Shown here piece by piece: positions 43,172-52,725 of a stretch of DNA of 64,000 bases (within the stretch, counting starts at the first letter, position 1; each line of letters begins with the position of its first letter). The DNA is from Labilithrix sp. (lineage in GTDB: Bacteria; Myxococcota; Polyangia; Polyangiales; Polyangiaceae), in contig JAQBQL010000099.1 in assembly GCA_028287035.1 (NCBI GenBank), positions 18,300-82,299 on the forward strand, given 5' to 3'. The notes beneath the pieces are model-generated. The model saw nothing but the letters and a program-made list of their open reading frames with translations. It made no database searches and had not been told where the DNA came from. A program made the position numbers and the translations under genes.

Positions 43172-44691
43172 ACCGCCGGCTCGCTCTCGCGACGCTCGCG
43201 GCGCTCTCCGCGATCCCGGCCACGTCCGCTGCCATCACGCGTGACGAGGTGATGGCGCGCGCACTTTCCTACGCGTCGCATCCGTGGACCGCCACCGCGG
43301 CGAACCAGACGGCGACGTGCAGCGCCGCGTACGTCTCGCTCGATCCGCCGGGCGACTACGTGGGCGTCTCGTACAACTGGGGCGGCTACCAGTCGCTCGT
43401 CGAGTACGACCGGAACATCCAGAACGGCTTCGGCGCCGGCGCCCAGCCGGACGACGGCGTCCTCTCCTGCACGGCGGGCGTCGACTGTTCGGGGTTCGTG
43501 AGCATGGCGTGGGGCGCCGGCCATTACACGACGAGCGATCTCGACACGACCTCCGGCGCCATCGCGCAGCCCACGATGCTCGCGGGCGACGTCTTCAACA
43601 TGGCCGGCTACCACGTCGCCATGTACACGCGAACGCTGGCGAGCGGGCAGCCCGCGCTCGTCGAGGCCATCGGGTACAACGTCCACACGAACGTGACGGG
43701 GGGCTTCTCGCACGTGAGCGGGTACGTCCCGCGCCGGTACAACGCCATCAGCGGCACCATCGTCGCGCCGCCGGTGGGCACGCCCGACGCCCCCATCGCC
43801 ATCACGAGCTTCCCGTACACGGACACGCGCAGCACGGCGGCCTCGGTGAGCAGCACGCTCGGCGGCTGCGGCCTCGCCGCCGGCACCAGCGAGTCCGGCC
43901 CCGAGTACGTGTATCGTGCAACGTTCACGCAGCCGGGAACGCTGACGGTGAGCGTCGCGTACGACGCGGGCGTCGACATCGACGTGGAGCTCTTCTCGCA
44001 GCTCACCACGTATGCGTGCACGGCGCGCGGCGACACGACGTTCACGCAGACCGTCGGGTGCGGTTCGTATTACGTGGTCGCCGACACGTACGCCTCGAAG
44101 GCGAAGGCCGGCCAGTACACGCTGAACGCGACGTTCACGCCGAGCGGCCAGCCGTGCAGCGCCGTGCCCGTGCCGCCCTTCGCTCCGAAGGGCAAGCTGG
44201 GCGACGCCTGCGGGTATCCCGGACACGAGGAGCTTCCGTTCTGCAACGCGAACCTCGGCGGCTCCGAGACGTGCATCTACGGCGGCGGCTCGAGCTTCTG
44301 CTCCAAGCCGTGCGCGGCGGATCCCGAGTGCGCGGGGATGCCGGGCGGCGGCTGCTGCCGGGACATCACCGGCAAGGGCGAGCTCTACTGCGTCGCCGGC
44401 GCGTCGTGTCCGGGCGGCGGCAGCTCGGGATCGAGCGGCAGCTCGGGCAGCAGCGGCGCATCGGGCGGCTCGGGTGCGTCGGGCGCCGGCGCCGGCAGCT
44501 CCGGCGCGGGCAGCTCGGGGAAGGACGCGCCGGACGGCGAGGGAAGCAGCGGCGATGCTCCGTCGGCCAGCGGCGCCACCGCGACGAGCGGCTGCACAAC
44601 CAGCCCGGCGCAGGCGAGCGGATGGCCGGCGCTCCTCGTGGTCGCCGCGCTCGCCTCCACGCTGCGCCGTCGCCGCGCGCGCCCGCGCTGA
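43168..44691 (+). CDS. Secreted NlpC/P60-like protein with PPC-like domain and MYXO-CTERM-type tag
   Basis: 507 residues with a signal peptide (residues 1-21). Residues about 65-190 resemble an NlpC/P60 or amidase-type papain fold: DCSGFVSMAWG with candidate nucleophile C107 and GYHVAMYT with H149, so it may cut peptidoglycan or another amide. Residues 230-325 look like a PPC/pre-peptidase beta domain (GTLTVSVAYDAGVDIDVELF). A Cys-rich stretch (CNANLGGSETC, CSKPCAADPEC) follows, then a long Gly/Ser-rich repeat. The end has GC at about 477, one hydrophobic segment and RRRRARPR, the pattern of MYXO-CTERM sorting tags. It is probably anchored at the cell surface. A third catalytic residue was not identified. 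Confidence 0.82.
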   Translation: MNRRLALATLAALSAIPATSAAITRDEVMARALSYASHPWTATAANQTATCSAAYVSLDPPGDYVGVSYNWGGYQSLVEYDRNIQNGFGAGAQPDDGVLSCTAGVDCSGFVSMAWGAGHYTTSDLDTTSGAIAQPTMLAGDVFNMAGYHVAMYTRTLASGQPALVEAIGYNVHTNVTGGFSHVSGYVPRRYNAISGTIVAPPVGTPDAPIAITSFPYTDTRSTAASVSSTLGGCGLAAGTSESGPEYVYRATFTQPGTLTVSVAYDAGVDIDVELFSQLTTYACTARGDTTFTQTVGCGSYYVVADTYASKAKAGQYTLNATFTPSGQPCSAVPVPPFAPKGKLGDACGYPGHEELPFCNANLGGSETCIYGGGSSFCSKPCAADPECAGMPGGGCCRDITGKGELYCVAGASCPGGGSSGSSGSSGSSGASGGSGASGAGAGSSGAGSSGKDAPDGEGSSGDAPSASGATATSGCTTSPAQASGWPALLVVAALASTLRRRRARPR

Positions 44692-44695
44692 GGGC

Positions 44696-47600
44696 TCACG
44701 CCCCGAAGCGCAGGAGATCGAGCAGCTCCGTCGACGAGATGGCCTTCGTGTTCGCCTTGCCCTCGAGCACGGCGGACGCGAGCTCGCGCTTCTGCGCGTG
44801 CATCGAGAGGACCGCCTCCTCGATGGTGCCGCGCGCGACGAGCCGGTAGACGGTGACGGGCTCGGTCTGCCCCATGCGGTGCGCGCGCGAGGTGGCCTGC
44901 TCCTCGGCGGCCGGGTTCCACCAGGGGTCGGTGTGGATGACGTAGCTCGCGCTCGTGAGGTTGAGGCCGGTGCCGCCGGCGAGGAGCGACACGCAGAACA
45001 CGTCGAACTCGCCGCGCTGGAAGGACTCCACGATCGCGGCGCGCTTGGCGGTCGGCGTCTCGCCCGACAGGTACGCGACGCGGAGGCCGGCCCGCTCGAG
45101 CGCCGGCTGCACGAGGCCGAGGAACTGCGTGAACTGGCTGAACACGAGCGCGCGATTGCCCTCCTGCGCGAGCTCGACGCACAGCTCGACGCAGCGATCG
45201 ATCTTGGACGATCCGCCCTGGTACTCGGGGTCGACGAGGCGCACGTCGCACGCGAGCTGACGGAGGCGCGTGAGGGCCGCGAAGAGCGCGATCTTGAGCT
45301 GCGCCGCGGTCTCGCCGGCCTTCCGCTTCGCGAACTGCTGCTCGCAGGCACGGCGTAGCGCGAGGTAACGCTTCGTCTCGTTCTCGTCGAGGTCGACGTA
45401 CTCGGTGATCTCCTCGCGCGGCGGCAGCTCGGCGAGAACGGTGGCACGCGTGCGCCGGAGGAGGAACGGCCCGAGCAGCTTGCCGAGGACCGCGAGCCGC
45501 GTGCTGTCACGCGTCGCGCCCTCGATCTGCTTGCGGAACTTCTCGCGGAACATCACCTCGGTGCCGAGGAGCCCGGGGAACGCGAGATCGACGATGCTGA
45601 ACAGCTCGCCGAGGTGGTTCTCGAGCGGCGTTCCGGTGAGCGTCACGGTGAAGTCGCGCGTCAGCGAGCGCACCGCGTCGGTGCGGGCGGCGCTCGCGTT
45701 CTTCACGTACTGGGCCTCGTCGACCACGACGGTCGCGAAGCGATGCGGCTCGAACAGCTCGGCGCGCCGCTGGAGGAGCCCGTACGAGACGACGAGCACG
45801 TCGCCCGCCGCGAGCTTGCCGATCACGAGCTCGCGCTCGTCGTTGTACCAGCGCGCGCGCAGGCTGGGGACGAACCGCCCGAGCTCCACCATCCAGTTCG
45901 ACGACACCGACGCGGGGGCGACGATCAGCTGCGGCCCGAGCTCGGCGCGCGCCTTGAGCACCGCCGCGGTCTGGACCGTCTTGCCGAGGCCCATGTCGTC
46001 GGCGAGGATGCAGCCGGGCGCCCAGTTGGCGAGCCGCAGCATCCACTGCGCGCCCTCGTGCTGGTAGGGACGGAGCGTTCCGTTGTCGAGCGGCGGCACC
46101 TCGACGAGCCGGTCGCGCGCCTCGAAGCGCTCGATGTACTGCGTGAGATCGAGGCCCGAGCTCTCCGAGAAGAGCGACTGCGCGTCGGCGAGCACCGAAC
46201 CGAAGGCGCCGTTCAGCTTCGGCGCCTCGCCCTCCTTCGTGCCCGCCAGCTCGGCGGCGATGGCGATGGGCCGGAGGCGCTCGAGCGCGTCCTTCGAGAG
46301 CTCGAGGAACACCCCGTCCGAGGCGCGCACGAACCGCTGCGCGAGGCGGGCCGCGTCGAGGACCTCGCCGAGCGTGATCTTCACGCCGCCCACGTCGAGC
46401 GACCCGCCGAGCACGAGCCACGAGCCCTTGCGCTCGACGTCGAGCGTGCCCTTCGCCTCGCCCCACGGCGTGACGGTGGGCGTCCGGCCGACGCGCACCT
46501 CGATCGGGAGCTTCAGCGGATTGCGATCGAGGTAGTCGGCGAGCGCGAGCGTCTCCTCGAGGCCGAGGGTGTGCCCGTGCAGGTGCTCCCAGTGGAGGGG
46601 CGCCTCGAACGCGTCGCGGACCTCCTCGGCGATGCGCGTCTCGCGCGCGAGCTCGCGCTCCACGAAGAAGCGCTCCTCGCCGGCGACGAACGTGAAGAGC
46701 TTCGGACCCTTGCCGGCAGCGACGAGCGGCGCCTGCGGATGCACGGACACGAAGAGCTCGACGACCGCCTCGCCGGCCGGGTGCCACTCGATCCGCACCG
46801 CCGCCGAGGGCTCGTACGCGACCTCGACGCCGAGCGCGTCGCGCGGGAGCTCGATCATCCCGGCGCTCACGAGCGGCTGGGTGGCGGCGAGGAGACGCGG
46901 AACGGCCTCGCGCGGGAACGACATCGCCGAGCCCACCGTCTGCGCGGCATCGACCCAGGCCCGCAGCGCGCGCGGCACGTACGCCGACGCGATGGTCTCG
47001 CCCGACGCGCTGCCCCGGAGGCCCGTGGTGCTGCCGCCCTGGAGGAGCCCGGCCGCCACGGTCTTGCCGTCGACCTCGAACCGGGGGCTGAGCGCGCCGG
47101 CGGCATCGGGATCCATCTTCATCGTGAGATCGCCCACGATCAGGATGGCGCGCGGGTCGACGTCGGGATCGTGCCGCGCCGAGCTGGCGACGTGCACGCG
47201 CGGATGCTGGGCGAGGACGCGCAGGAGCTCGTGGCCCTGCGGCGTGCCGAGCTGGAGGCGCGCCTCGCCGACGCGGAGGAGGCTGCACATCGCGACGCGC
47301 GCGATCTCGCGCTCGAGGGTCTGCGACTCGTCGGCCGCCGCGTACATCCCCTCGAAGGTCTCCTTCTTCCACTTCGAGGGCCGCCCGCTCGTCAGCAGCC
47401 GGCGCGAGAACGCGAAGAGGCGATACTCGCTCTGGCGGAACGAGTTGCTGAGCGTGAAGGCCCAGTCGAGCCGCGTGCGCGTCTCGACCTCGATCCCGGG
47501 GACGGCGAGCGGATCGTCGCCCTCGTTCACGTGGCCGAGCTTCTCGAGGACGTGATCCCACACCGGACGATCGAGCTCGCGCTCGAGGGCGAGCACCGCG

Positions 47601-48226
47601 TCCTCGCTGCCGTCGTGGATGGCGACGATCGTGGCGCGCAGGGCGAAGAGCTTCCACGCGTCGGACCGGCCCGCCGCCTCCTCGCTGGTCTCCTCGAAGT
47701 GCGGCTCGCCACGCGCCGAGAGCGGGACCGAGAACGCGAGGGCCAGCGGCTCGCCGACGAGCACCGAGCGCCGCTCGCGCGCCGTGAACACCGCGCGCTC
47801 TGCGTCGTACGAGAAGTCGAAGCCAGGGTGCCGCTTGCCCTCGAGCGGGCCGGGCGGCGCCGCGAAGATGCGGATCTCGCCGCGCAGGCCGAGGTAGCGA
47901 TCGGCGAGCTTGCCGTAGATCTGCCCGGTGGGGGTGCCGAGGAGGCGCTCGGGCGGCGGGGGCGGCGACCAGTGGCGCAGCGTCTCGACGTCCTTCGCGA
48001 TCTCCGCGGTGTGGGCGGCGAGCGCCTTCCGCATCGCGACGACCCCGGGAAGGAGGCTCTTCGCGTTGCGCGACCACCAGTCGACGAGCGGCGACCACCG
48101 GTCGAGGCCGTCGCCCACGCGCTTGCCCTCGTGGATCGAGAGGCGCGCGAAGAACGTCGAGGCCGAGTACACCCCCGCGAAGATCTCGGGGAGTGGCTGA
48201 CCATCGGCGGGGGGTGCGGCAGGCAC
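44696..48226 (-). CDS. SNF2/RapA-type helicase-related ATPase
   Basis: 1176 residues from a GTG at 48226; a CATACT box lies 8 bases upstream. The first 700 residues form a large unique N-terminal region that includes SWIM-like/bacterial SNF2 N-terminal features. The motor follows: Walker A ADDMGLGKTVQ near residue 742, DEAQ box VVVDEAQYVKN near 836, FTVTLTGTPLENHLGEL, LLGPFLLRRTR, and helicase-C motifs VFSQFTQFLGLV and FCVSLLAGGTGLNLT, ending AEEQATSRAHRMGQTEPV. SNF2 enzymes translocate on double-stranded DNA and remodel protein-DNA complexes. There is no nuclease domain and no defence-type neighbour. It is divergent from the M2 peptidase gene. Confidence 0.94.
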   Translation of the reverse strand: MPAAPPADGQPLPEIFAGVYSASTFFARLSIHEGKRVGDGLDRWSPLVDWWSRNAKSLLPGVVAMRKALAAHTAEIAKDVETLRHWSPPPPPERLLGTPTGQIYGKLADRYLGLRGEIRIFAAPPGPLEGKRHPGFDFSYDAERAVFTARERRSVLVGEPLALAFSVPLSARGEPHFEETSEEAAGRSDAWKLFALRATIVAIHDGSEDAVLALERELDRPVWDHVLEKLGHVNEGDDPLAVPGIEVETRTRLDWAFTLSNSFRQSEYRLFAFSRRLLTSGRPSKWKKETFEGMYAAADESQTLEREIARVAMCSLLRVGEARLQLGTPQGHELLRVLAQHPRVHVASSARHDPDVDPRAILIVGDLTMKMDPDAAGALSPRFEVDGKTVAAGLLQGGSTTGLRGSASGETIASAYVPRALRAWVDAAQTVGSAMSFPREAVPRLLAATQPLVSAGMIELPRDALGVEVAYEPSAAVRIEWHPAGEAVVELFVSVHPQAPLVAAGKGPKLFTFVAGEERFFVERELARETRIAEEVRDAFEAPLHWEHLHGHTLGLEETLALADYLDRNPLKLPIEVRVGRTPTVTPWGEAKGTLDVERKGSWLVLGGSLDVGGVKITLGEVLDAARLAQRFVRASDGVFLELSKDALERLRPIAIAAELAGTKEGEAPKLNGAFGSVLADAQSLFSESSGLDLTQYIERFEARDRLVEVPPLDNGTLRPYQHEGAQWMLRLANWAPGCILADDMGLGKTVQTAAVLKARAELGPQLIVAPASVSSNWMVELGRFVPSLRARWYNDERELVIGKLAAGDVLVVSYGLLQRRAELFEPHRFATVVVDEAQYVKNASAARTDAVRSLTRDFTVTLTGTPLENHLGELFSIVDLAFPGLLGTEVMFREKFRKQIEGATRDSTRLAVLGKLLGPFLLRRTRATVLAELPPREEITEYVDLDENETKRYLALRRACEQQFAKRKAGETAAQLKIALFAALTRLRQLACDVRLVDPEYQGGSSKIDRCVELCVELAQEGNRALVFSQFTQFLGLVQPALERAGLRVAYLSGETPTAKRAAIVESFQRGEFDVFCVSLLAGGTGLNLTSASYVIHTDPWWNPAAEEQATSRAHRMGQTEPVTVYRLVARGTIEEAVLSMHAQKRELASAVLEGKANTKAISSTELLDLLRFGA

Positions 48227-48234
48227 CCCACGCT

Positions 48235-48240
48235 AGTATG
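48235..48240 (-). promoter_or_regulatory. -10-like box CATACT for the SNF2 gene
   Basis: CATACT on the minus strand (plus-strand AGTATG), 8 bases before GTG 48226. It lies in the 128-base divergent gap; for the other gene, TAAGAC at 48343-48348 stands 6 bases before GTG 48355. Confidence 0.35.
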
Positions 48241-48354
48241 CGAGCGCGGGGCAGCGGGCAAGGTGTGCCCTGCCACATTTTGACGCGCCGTGCTGAGGCC
48301 GCGCTCGTGGTTTCCGGTTTGTGATGGCCCGAGCGCATGGGGTAAGACCGCGCG

Positions 48355-50340
48355 GTGAACCGAACGACCCTCCGCCTCGCACCCCTCGGTATGGCCTTCA
48401 CCTCGCTGCTCGCGCTCGCGGCGAGCGCCGGAGGCTGCGACCCCGCCCCGCCGCCCGCCGCCCCTCGTCCGGTGGTCCCCGCGCCGAGCGGCGCCGCAGG
48501 CTCGGCCGCCCCGGGCTCCGGGGCCGCGTCGCCGGAGGAGGCGAAGCGCTTCGTCGAGCAGGTCGACAAGGACCTCCGCCGCCTGTGGGTCGCGCGCGAC
48601 CGCGCCGGCTGGGTGAACCAGAACTTCATCACCGACGACACCGAGGCGCTCTCCGCGTCCGGCGAGGAGGCGACCGCCGCGTACATCTCGGAGGCGATCC
48701 TGAAGGCGCGCCGCTTCGAGGGCGTGAAGGGCGTCGCGCCCGACGTCGCCCGTCAGCTCTACCTGCTGAAGCTCGCGCAGGTCGTCCCCGCGCCCTCGAA
48801 CGAAGGCGAGCGCCGGGAGCTCGCCGAGCTGCAGAGCGGGATGACCGCGGTCTACGGCAAGGGCCAGTACTGCCCGCCCGCCGGCTCGCCGCTCTACGGG
48901 AAGGGCGACGCCTCGGGGAGCGCGCCCGCGGGCGGCGAGGGGAAGTCGGTCGCGGGATCGGCCGCGCAGAAGTGCCTGAAGCTCGACGATCTGTCGCGCA
49001 TCATGAAGAAGAGCCGCAACGAGGCCGAGCTCCTCGAGGCGTGGAAGGGCTGGCACGCCATCGCGCCGGTCATGAAGGACAAGTACGCGCGTTACGCCGA
49101 GCTCGCGAACAAGGGCGCGAAGGAGATCGGCTACGACGACATGGGCGCGCTCTGGCGCTCCGGTTACGACATGAGCCCGCAGGCCTTCGAGGCCGACATC
49201 GAGCGGCTCTGGCAGGAGGTGAAGCCCCTCTACGACGACCTCCACTGCTTCACGCGGAAGAAGCTCCGCGCCAAGTATGGCAAGGAGAAGGTTGCAGACC
49301 ACGCCCCGATCCCCGCGCACCTCTTCGGCAACATGTGGGCGCAGGAGTGGCAGGGCATCTACGACATGCTCGAGCCGTATCCGGGGCAGGGCTCGCTCGA
49401 CGTCGACAAGAAGCTTCGCGACAAGAAGTACGACCCCACGAAGATGGTGAAGCTCGGCGAGAGCTTCTTCACGTCGCTCGGGCTGGACCCCCTGCCGAAG
49501 ACGTTCTGGGAGCGCTCGCTGCTGTCGCGGCCGAAGGATCGCGACGTCGTCTGTCACGCGAGCGCGTGGGACGTGTCGTGGGCCGACGACCTGCGCATCA
49601 AGATGTGCATCGAGCCGAGCGAGGAGGATCTCATCACGATCCACCACGAGCTCGGCCACGATTTTTACTTTCATTATTATTACAAGTTGCCAATCCTCTT
49701 CCAGGCGGGCGCGAACGACGGATTCCACGAGGGCATCGGCGACACGCTGGCGCTCAGCGTGACGCCCACCTACCTGAAGGGCCTCGGGCTGCTCGACGCG
49801 GTCCCGACCGGCGACAAGGGTCGCATCAACGTGCAGATGAAGCAGGCGCTCGAGAAGGTGTCGTTCCTTCCGTTCGGCCTGATGATCGACAAGTGGCGCT
49901 GGGACGTGCTGTCCGGGAAGACCCCGAAGGCGAAGTACAACGAGTCGTGGTGGGCGCTCCGCACGAAGTACCAGGGCGTGTCGGCGCCGGCGCCGCGCAG
50001 CGAGGCGGACTTCGACCCGGGCGCGAAGTTCCACGTGCCGGCCTCGACGCCGTACGTCCGCTACTTCCTCGCGCGCATCTACCAGTTCCAGTTCCACCGC
50101 GCGCTCTGCAAGGCGGCGGGGCACACCGGGCCGCTCGACACGTGCTCGATCTACGGGAGCAAGGAGGCCGGCGCGAAGCTCCGCGCGATGCTGCAGCTCG
50201 GCCAGAGCAAGCCGTGGCCCGAGGCGCTCGCGACGCTGAGCGGCGAGACGAAGGCCGACGCGTCGGCGATGCTCGAGTACTTCGCTCCGCTCCGCGACTG
50301 GCTGAAGGAGCAGAACAAGGGCGAGCAGTGCGGGTGGTGA
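48355..50340 (+). CDS. M2 family zinc metallopeptidase lipoprotein (ACE-like)
   Basis: 661 residues from GTG 48355. A lipoprotein-type signal ends SAGGC with Cys28, followed by a Pro/Ala-rich linker. From about 60 to the end it is an angiotensin-converting-enzyme-like dipeptidyl carboxypeptidase: zinc site HHELGH (H431, E432, H435) and the third ligand E459 in FHEGIGD, 28 residues after H431, the same spacing as in ACE. MGALWRSGYDM and GANDGFHEGIGD are family phrases. It removes dipeptides from peptide C-termini in the envelope. Odd feature: codons right after the zinc motif (49660-49695) are about 25% GC, in contrast to the rest of the gene. Confidence 0.93.
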   Translation: MNRTTLRLAPLGMAFTSLLALAASAGGCDPAPPPAAPRPVVPAPSGAAGSAAPGSGAASPEEAKRFVEQVDKDLRRLWVARDRAGWVNQNFITDDTEALSASGEEATAAYISEAILKARRFEGVKGVAPDVARQLYLLKLAQVVPAPSNEGERRELAELQSGMTAVYGKGQYCPPAGSPLYGKGDASGSAPAGGEGKSVAGSAAQKCLKLDDLSRIMKKSRNEAELLEAWKGWHAIAPVMKDKYARYAELANKGAKEIGYDDMGALWRSGYDMSPQAFEADIERLWQEVKPLYDDLHCFTRKKLRAKYGKEKVADHAPIPAHLFGNMWAQEWQGIYDMLEPYPGQGSLDVDKKLRDKKYDPTKMVKLGESFFTSLGLDPLPKTFWERSLLSRPKDRDVVCHASAWDVSWADDLRIKMCIEPSEEDLITIHHELGHDFYFHYYYKLPILFQAGANDGFHEGIGDTLALSVTPTYLKGLGLLDAVPTGDKGRINVQMKQALEKVSFLPFGLMIDKWRWDVLSGKTPKAKYNESWWALRTKYQGVSAPAPRSEADFDPGAKFHVPASTPYVRYFLARIYQFQFHRALCKAAGHTGPLDTCSIYGSKEAGAKLRAMLQLGQSKPWPEALATLSGETKADASAMLEYFAPLRDWLKEQNKGEQCGW

Positions 50341-50345
50341 GCTAG

Positions 50346-51236
50346 CTAGGGTCGCCGCACGCCCGCCTCGTGGTGGGCGGCGATCCGGTCGCCCCCGAGG
50401 ACGCGGTCGTAGATCGCGACCTCGTCGATGGCGCCCCGGTAGAAGCACGCGATGCCGCTGCGGCCCGCGCCGATGGTGGCGGTCGCGTCCGGAAACGCGA
50501 GATCCGTGTCCGACAGCTCGTCGGCGACCAGCGTGCCGTCGACGAAGACCCGGAGGCGGAGCGCGTCGTACGTCACGACGACGTGCGACCACGAGCCCGT
50601 GCCGATCGGCGCGCCCGTCGACATCTTCGCGATGCCGCCCCTGAAACGCGCCGCCGTGGCCTCGTTCGAGCCACCGAGATAGGCCGTCCACCCGTCGCTC
50701 ACGTTGCCGTCCATGCCCTGGACGCTCCGCGCCACGAGGCAACCCGCGGTGCCGCTCGGAGCGACCGGCAACGCCCACGCCTCGATCGTGAACGTCGCGC
50801 GTCCCGGGAACCCGAACGCGCTCGTCAGGCGGACGTAGGTCGATCCGCCGAAGTACGCCGCCGCCTCCCCGTCGAACAGACCCGCCACGCGCGGCGCGCC
50901 GCCGACGAACGCGCCCGGATTCGCGCCGCGCTCGTCCTCCGCGACGTCGCCGGTTCCCTCGAAACGGTAGTACGCGAGCGGCGCGTCCGAGAGCACCGCG
51001 GCGCGGTAGGCCTCGGCCGGGCTGCTCGCATCGGCGCCGGCGTCGGGCGCGGGCGGAGTCACGTCGGCCCCGGCGTCCGCGTTCGTGACGGCGACGTCGC
51101 TCGCATCGACGAGCGGCGGACCGGCGTACCCGTCGAGCGACGTGGTGAGGCTGCACGCGGCCAGCGTGACGACCGCTGCCGCCGCCGCGACGAACGCGAG
51201 GCGAGGGAACAGCGTGGGTCGCCCGCGGAGCCGCAT
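50346..51236 (-). CDS. LamG (concanavalin A-like) domain lipoprotein
   Basis: 296 residues from the ATG at 51236, 7 bases after a TACGCT box. The signal ends VTLAAC with the lipid-modified Cys followed by SLTTSLDGYAG, a start frequent in Polyangiales surface lipoproteins. After an Asp/Ala-rich spacer, residues 85-290 form a LamG/jellyroll domain: APLAYYRFEGTGDVAEDE, FTIEAWALPVAP, SHVVVTYDALRLRVFVDG and a closing GAIDEVAIYDRVLGGDRIAAH. It probably binds polysaccharide at the cell surface. It is convergent with the M2 peptidase gene and divergent from a kinase gene. Confidence 0.88.
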   Translation of the reverse strand: MRLRGRPTLFPRLAFVAAAAAVVTLAACSLTTSLDGYAGPPLVDASDVAVTNADAGADVTPPAPDAGADASSPAEAYRAAVLSDAPLAYYRFEGTGDVAEDERGANPGAFVGGAPRVAGLFDGEAAAYFGGSTYVRLTSAFGFPGRATFTIEAWALPVAPSGTAGCLVARSVQGMDGNVSDGWTAYLGGSNEATAARFRGGIAKMSTGAPIGTGSWSHVVVTYDALRLRVFVDGTLVADELSDTDLAFPDATATIGAGRSGIACFYRGAIDEVAIYDRVLGGDRIAAHHEAGVRRP

Positions 51237-51243
51237 GCCGGCC

Positions 51244-51249
51244 AGCGTA
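51244..51249 (-). promoter_or_regulatory. -10-like box TACGCT for the LamG lipoprotein gene
   Basis: TACGCT on the minus strand with 7 bases to the ATG at 51236. It is the same hexamer as on the other side of the gap, at 51389-51394. Confidence 0.45.
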
Positions 51250-51388
51250 GCGGATGCCGCGCGCCCGCGTCTGCGGGGGCGGGTGACCTCGATGGCCGCC
51301 GGGGTCGTGGGCCCGCGCCCTCGCTGGGATCCCTTTGAATCAGGCAGATCCGAGCCTTCGGCGGTTCGCCCGGTTCGTTTTCGTCGGC

Positions 51389-51394
51389 TACGCT
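51389..51394 (+). promoter_or_regulatory. -10-like box TACGCT for the kinase gene at 51403
   Basis: TACGCT with 8 bases to GTG 51403. It supports this GTG as the start of the kinase; the frame itself is open upstream to 51085. Confidence 0.45.
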
Positions 51395-51402
51395 CGACGT
51401 GC

Positions 51403-52725
51403 GTGCTGATCGATCCGCCCGTCTCGCCCGTCGCGCCCGGTGACATCGTCGCCGCGAAGTACCGCGTCGAACGTGTGCTCGGCGTCGGAGGCATGGGCGT
51501 CGTCGTTCGCGCGCGGCACACGACGCTCGATCAGATCGTCGCGATCAAGTTCCTCGTCGTGAGTCGCTTCCGGACGCGCGAGGAGTCGGTCGCGCGGTTC
51601 CTCGCGGAGGCGCGCGCCGCGGCGTCGATCGAATCGGACTTCGTGTGCCGCGTGTTCGACGTGGGCACGCTGGAAGACGGCACGCCGTTCATGGTGATGG
51701 AGCATCTCGAGGGCAACGACCTCGAGGAGGAGATCCATCGTCGCGGCCCGCTCCCGCTCGTCACGGCGGTCGACCACGTGCTGCAAGCGGCCGACGCCCT
51801 CGCGGCCGCGCACCAGCTCGGGATCGTGCACCGTGACATCAAGCCGTCGAACCTGTTCCTCGCCCTCCGGCCCGACGGCACGCAGCGCGTGAAGGTGCTC
51901 GACTTCGGCATCTCGAAGATCGCGAAGACGCCTGGCACGCACGACGCACGGTTCGACGGCGCGGGTCCCGACAGCGACCGTACGAGCCTCGGCACGCCCG
52001 CGTACATGTCCCCGGAGCAGGTGCGCGGCGCGCACGACGTCGACGCGCGCGCCGATCTCTGGGGGCTCGGAGCGATCCTCTACGAGCTCGTGACCGGGCA
52101 CATGGCGTTCGTCGGCGAGGACGTGAAGGCGGTGCTCGACCACGTCCTGGACGAGGACCCGTGCCCCATCAACGCGCTCCGGCGCGACGTGCCCGCCGAG
52201 CTCGAGATGATCGTGGGGCGCTGCCTCGAGCGCGATCGTCAGCGGCGCTGGCCCTCCGCGGCGCTCCTCGCGGCGGCGCTCGTGCCCTTCGGGTCGATCG
52301 GCGTCGCGACCCAGCTCGCGAGCGTCCAGCGTGAGCTCGGGTCGAGCGCGTCGCTGCGGATCCAGCCGACGCCCTATCCGAGCGTGCAGCCGATGGTCGC
52401 GCCGGCCCGCGCGAGCTTCTCCACGTTGCCCGAGATCGACGACCCGCTCGGCCGCGAGTCGATCGTGGACGCCTGGACCAGGCTGCGCGCCCGTAAGCGA
52501 ACCGCCCGCGCGGCGGTGCTCGTCATGGCATCGGTGATGCTGCTCGCGGGCGCGCTCGCGATCCTCTTCCACGGGGCGCGCCCGGTCGACCGTCCGACCG
52601 ACCGCCGCGCCGCGGTTGCCGCGCCGCCCGTCGCGACCGAGGTGAGTGCGATCCCGGGGCCCGGCGACGATGCAGGATATGTGTATCCTGCAGCGATGAC
52701 GGCGCCCGCGGCGTCCCCGCGGTGA
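51403..52725 (+). CDS. Membrane-anchored Ser/Thr protein kinase
   Basis: 440 residues from GTG 51403. The kinase domain spans about 15-290: GVGGMGVVVRA, VAIKFL, IVHRDIKPSN, LDFGISK, GTPAYMSPEQ and ADLWGLGAILYEL, so the active site is complete. A juxtamembrane linker (about 300-365) leads to one transmembrane helix near 370-392 (AAVLVMASVMLLAGALAILF), with a short extracytoplasmic tail of about 45 residues. This is the classic Hanks-type receptor-kinase layout, with a very small sensor region. In myxobacteria such kinases control development and envelope responses. No phosphatase or substrate is adjacent. Confidence 0.93.
   Translation: MLIDPPVSPVAPGDIVAAKYRVERVLGVGGMGVVVRARHTTLDQIVAIKFLVVSRFRTREESVARFLAEARAAASIESDFVCRVFDVGTLEDGTPFMVMEHLEGNDLEEEIHRRGPLPLVTAVDHVLQAADALAAAHQLGIVHRDIKPSNLFLALRPDGTQRVKVLDFGISKIAKTPGTHDARFDGAGPDSDRTSLGTPAYMSPEQVRGAHDVDARADLWGLGAILYELVTGHMAFVGEDVKAVLDHVLDEDPCPINALRRDVPAELEMIVGRCLERDRQRRWPSAALLAAALVPFGSIGVATQLASVQRELGSSASLRIQPTPYPSVQPMVAPARASFSTLPEIDDPLGRESIVDAWTRLRARKRTARAAVLVMASVMLLAGALAILFHGARPVDRPTDRRAAVAAPPVATEVSAIPGPGDDAGYVYPAAMTAPAASPR

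Noticed and set aside
44696..48226. SNF2 gene as part of a defence system
   Set aside because: Neighbours are a surface protein and a peptidase; no methylase, nuclease or other defence gene is near.
48240..48275. Possible sigma-54 promoter (TGGCA ... TTGC) on the minus strand
   Set aside because: The spacing between the two elements is 8 bases instead of 5, so it does not fit a -24/-12 promoter.
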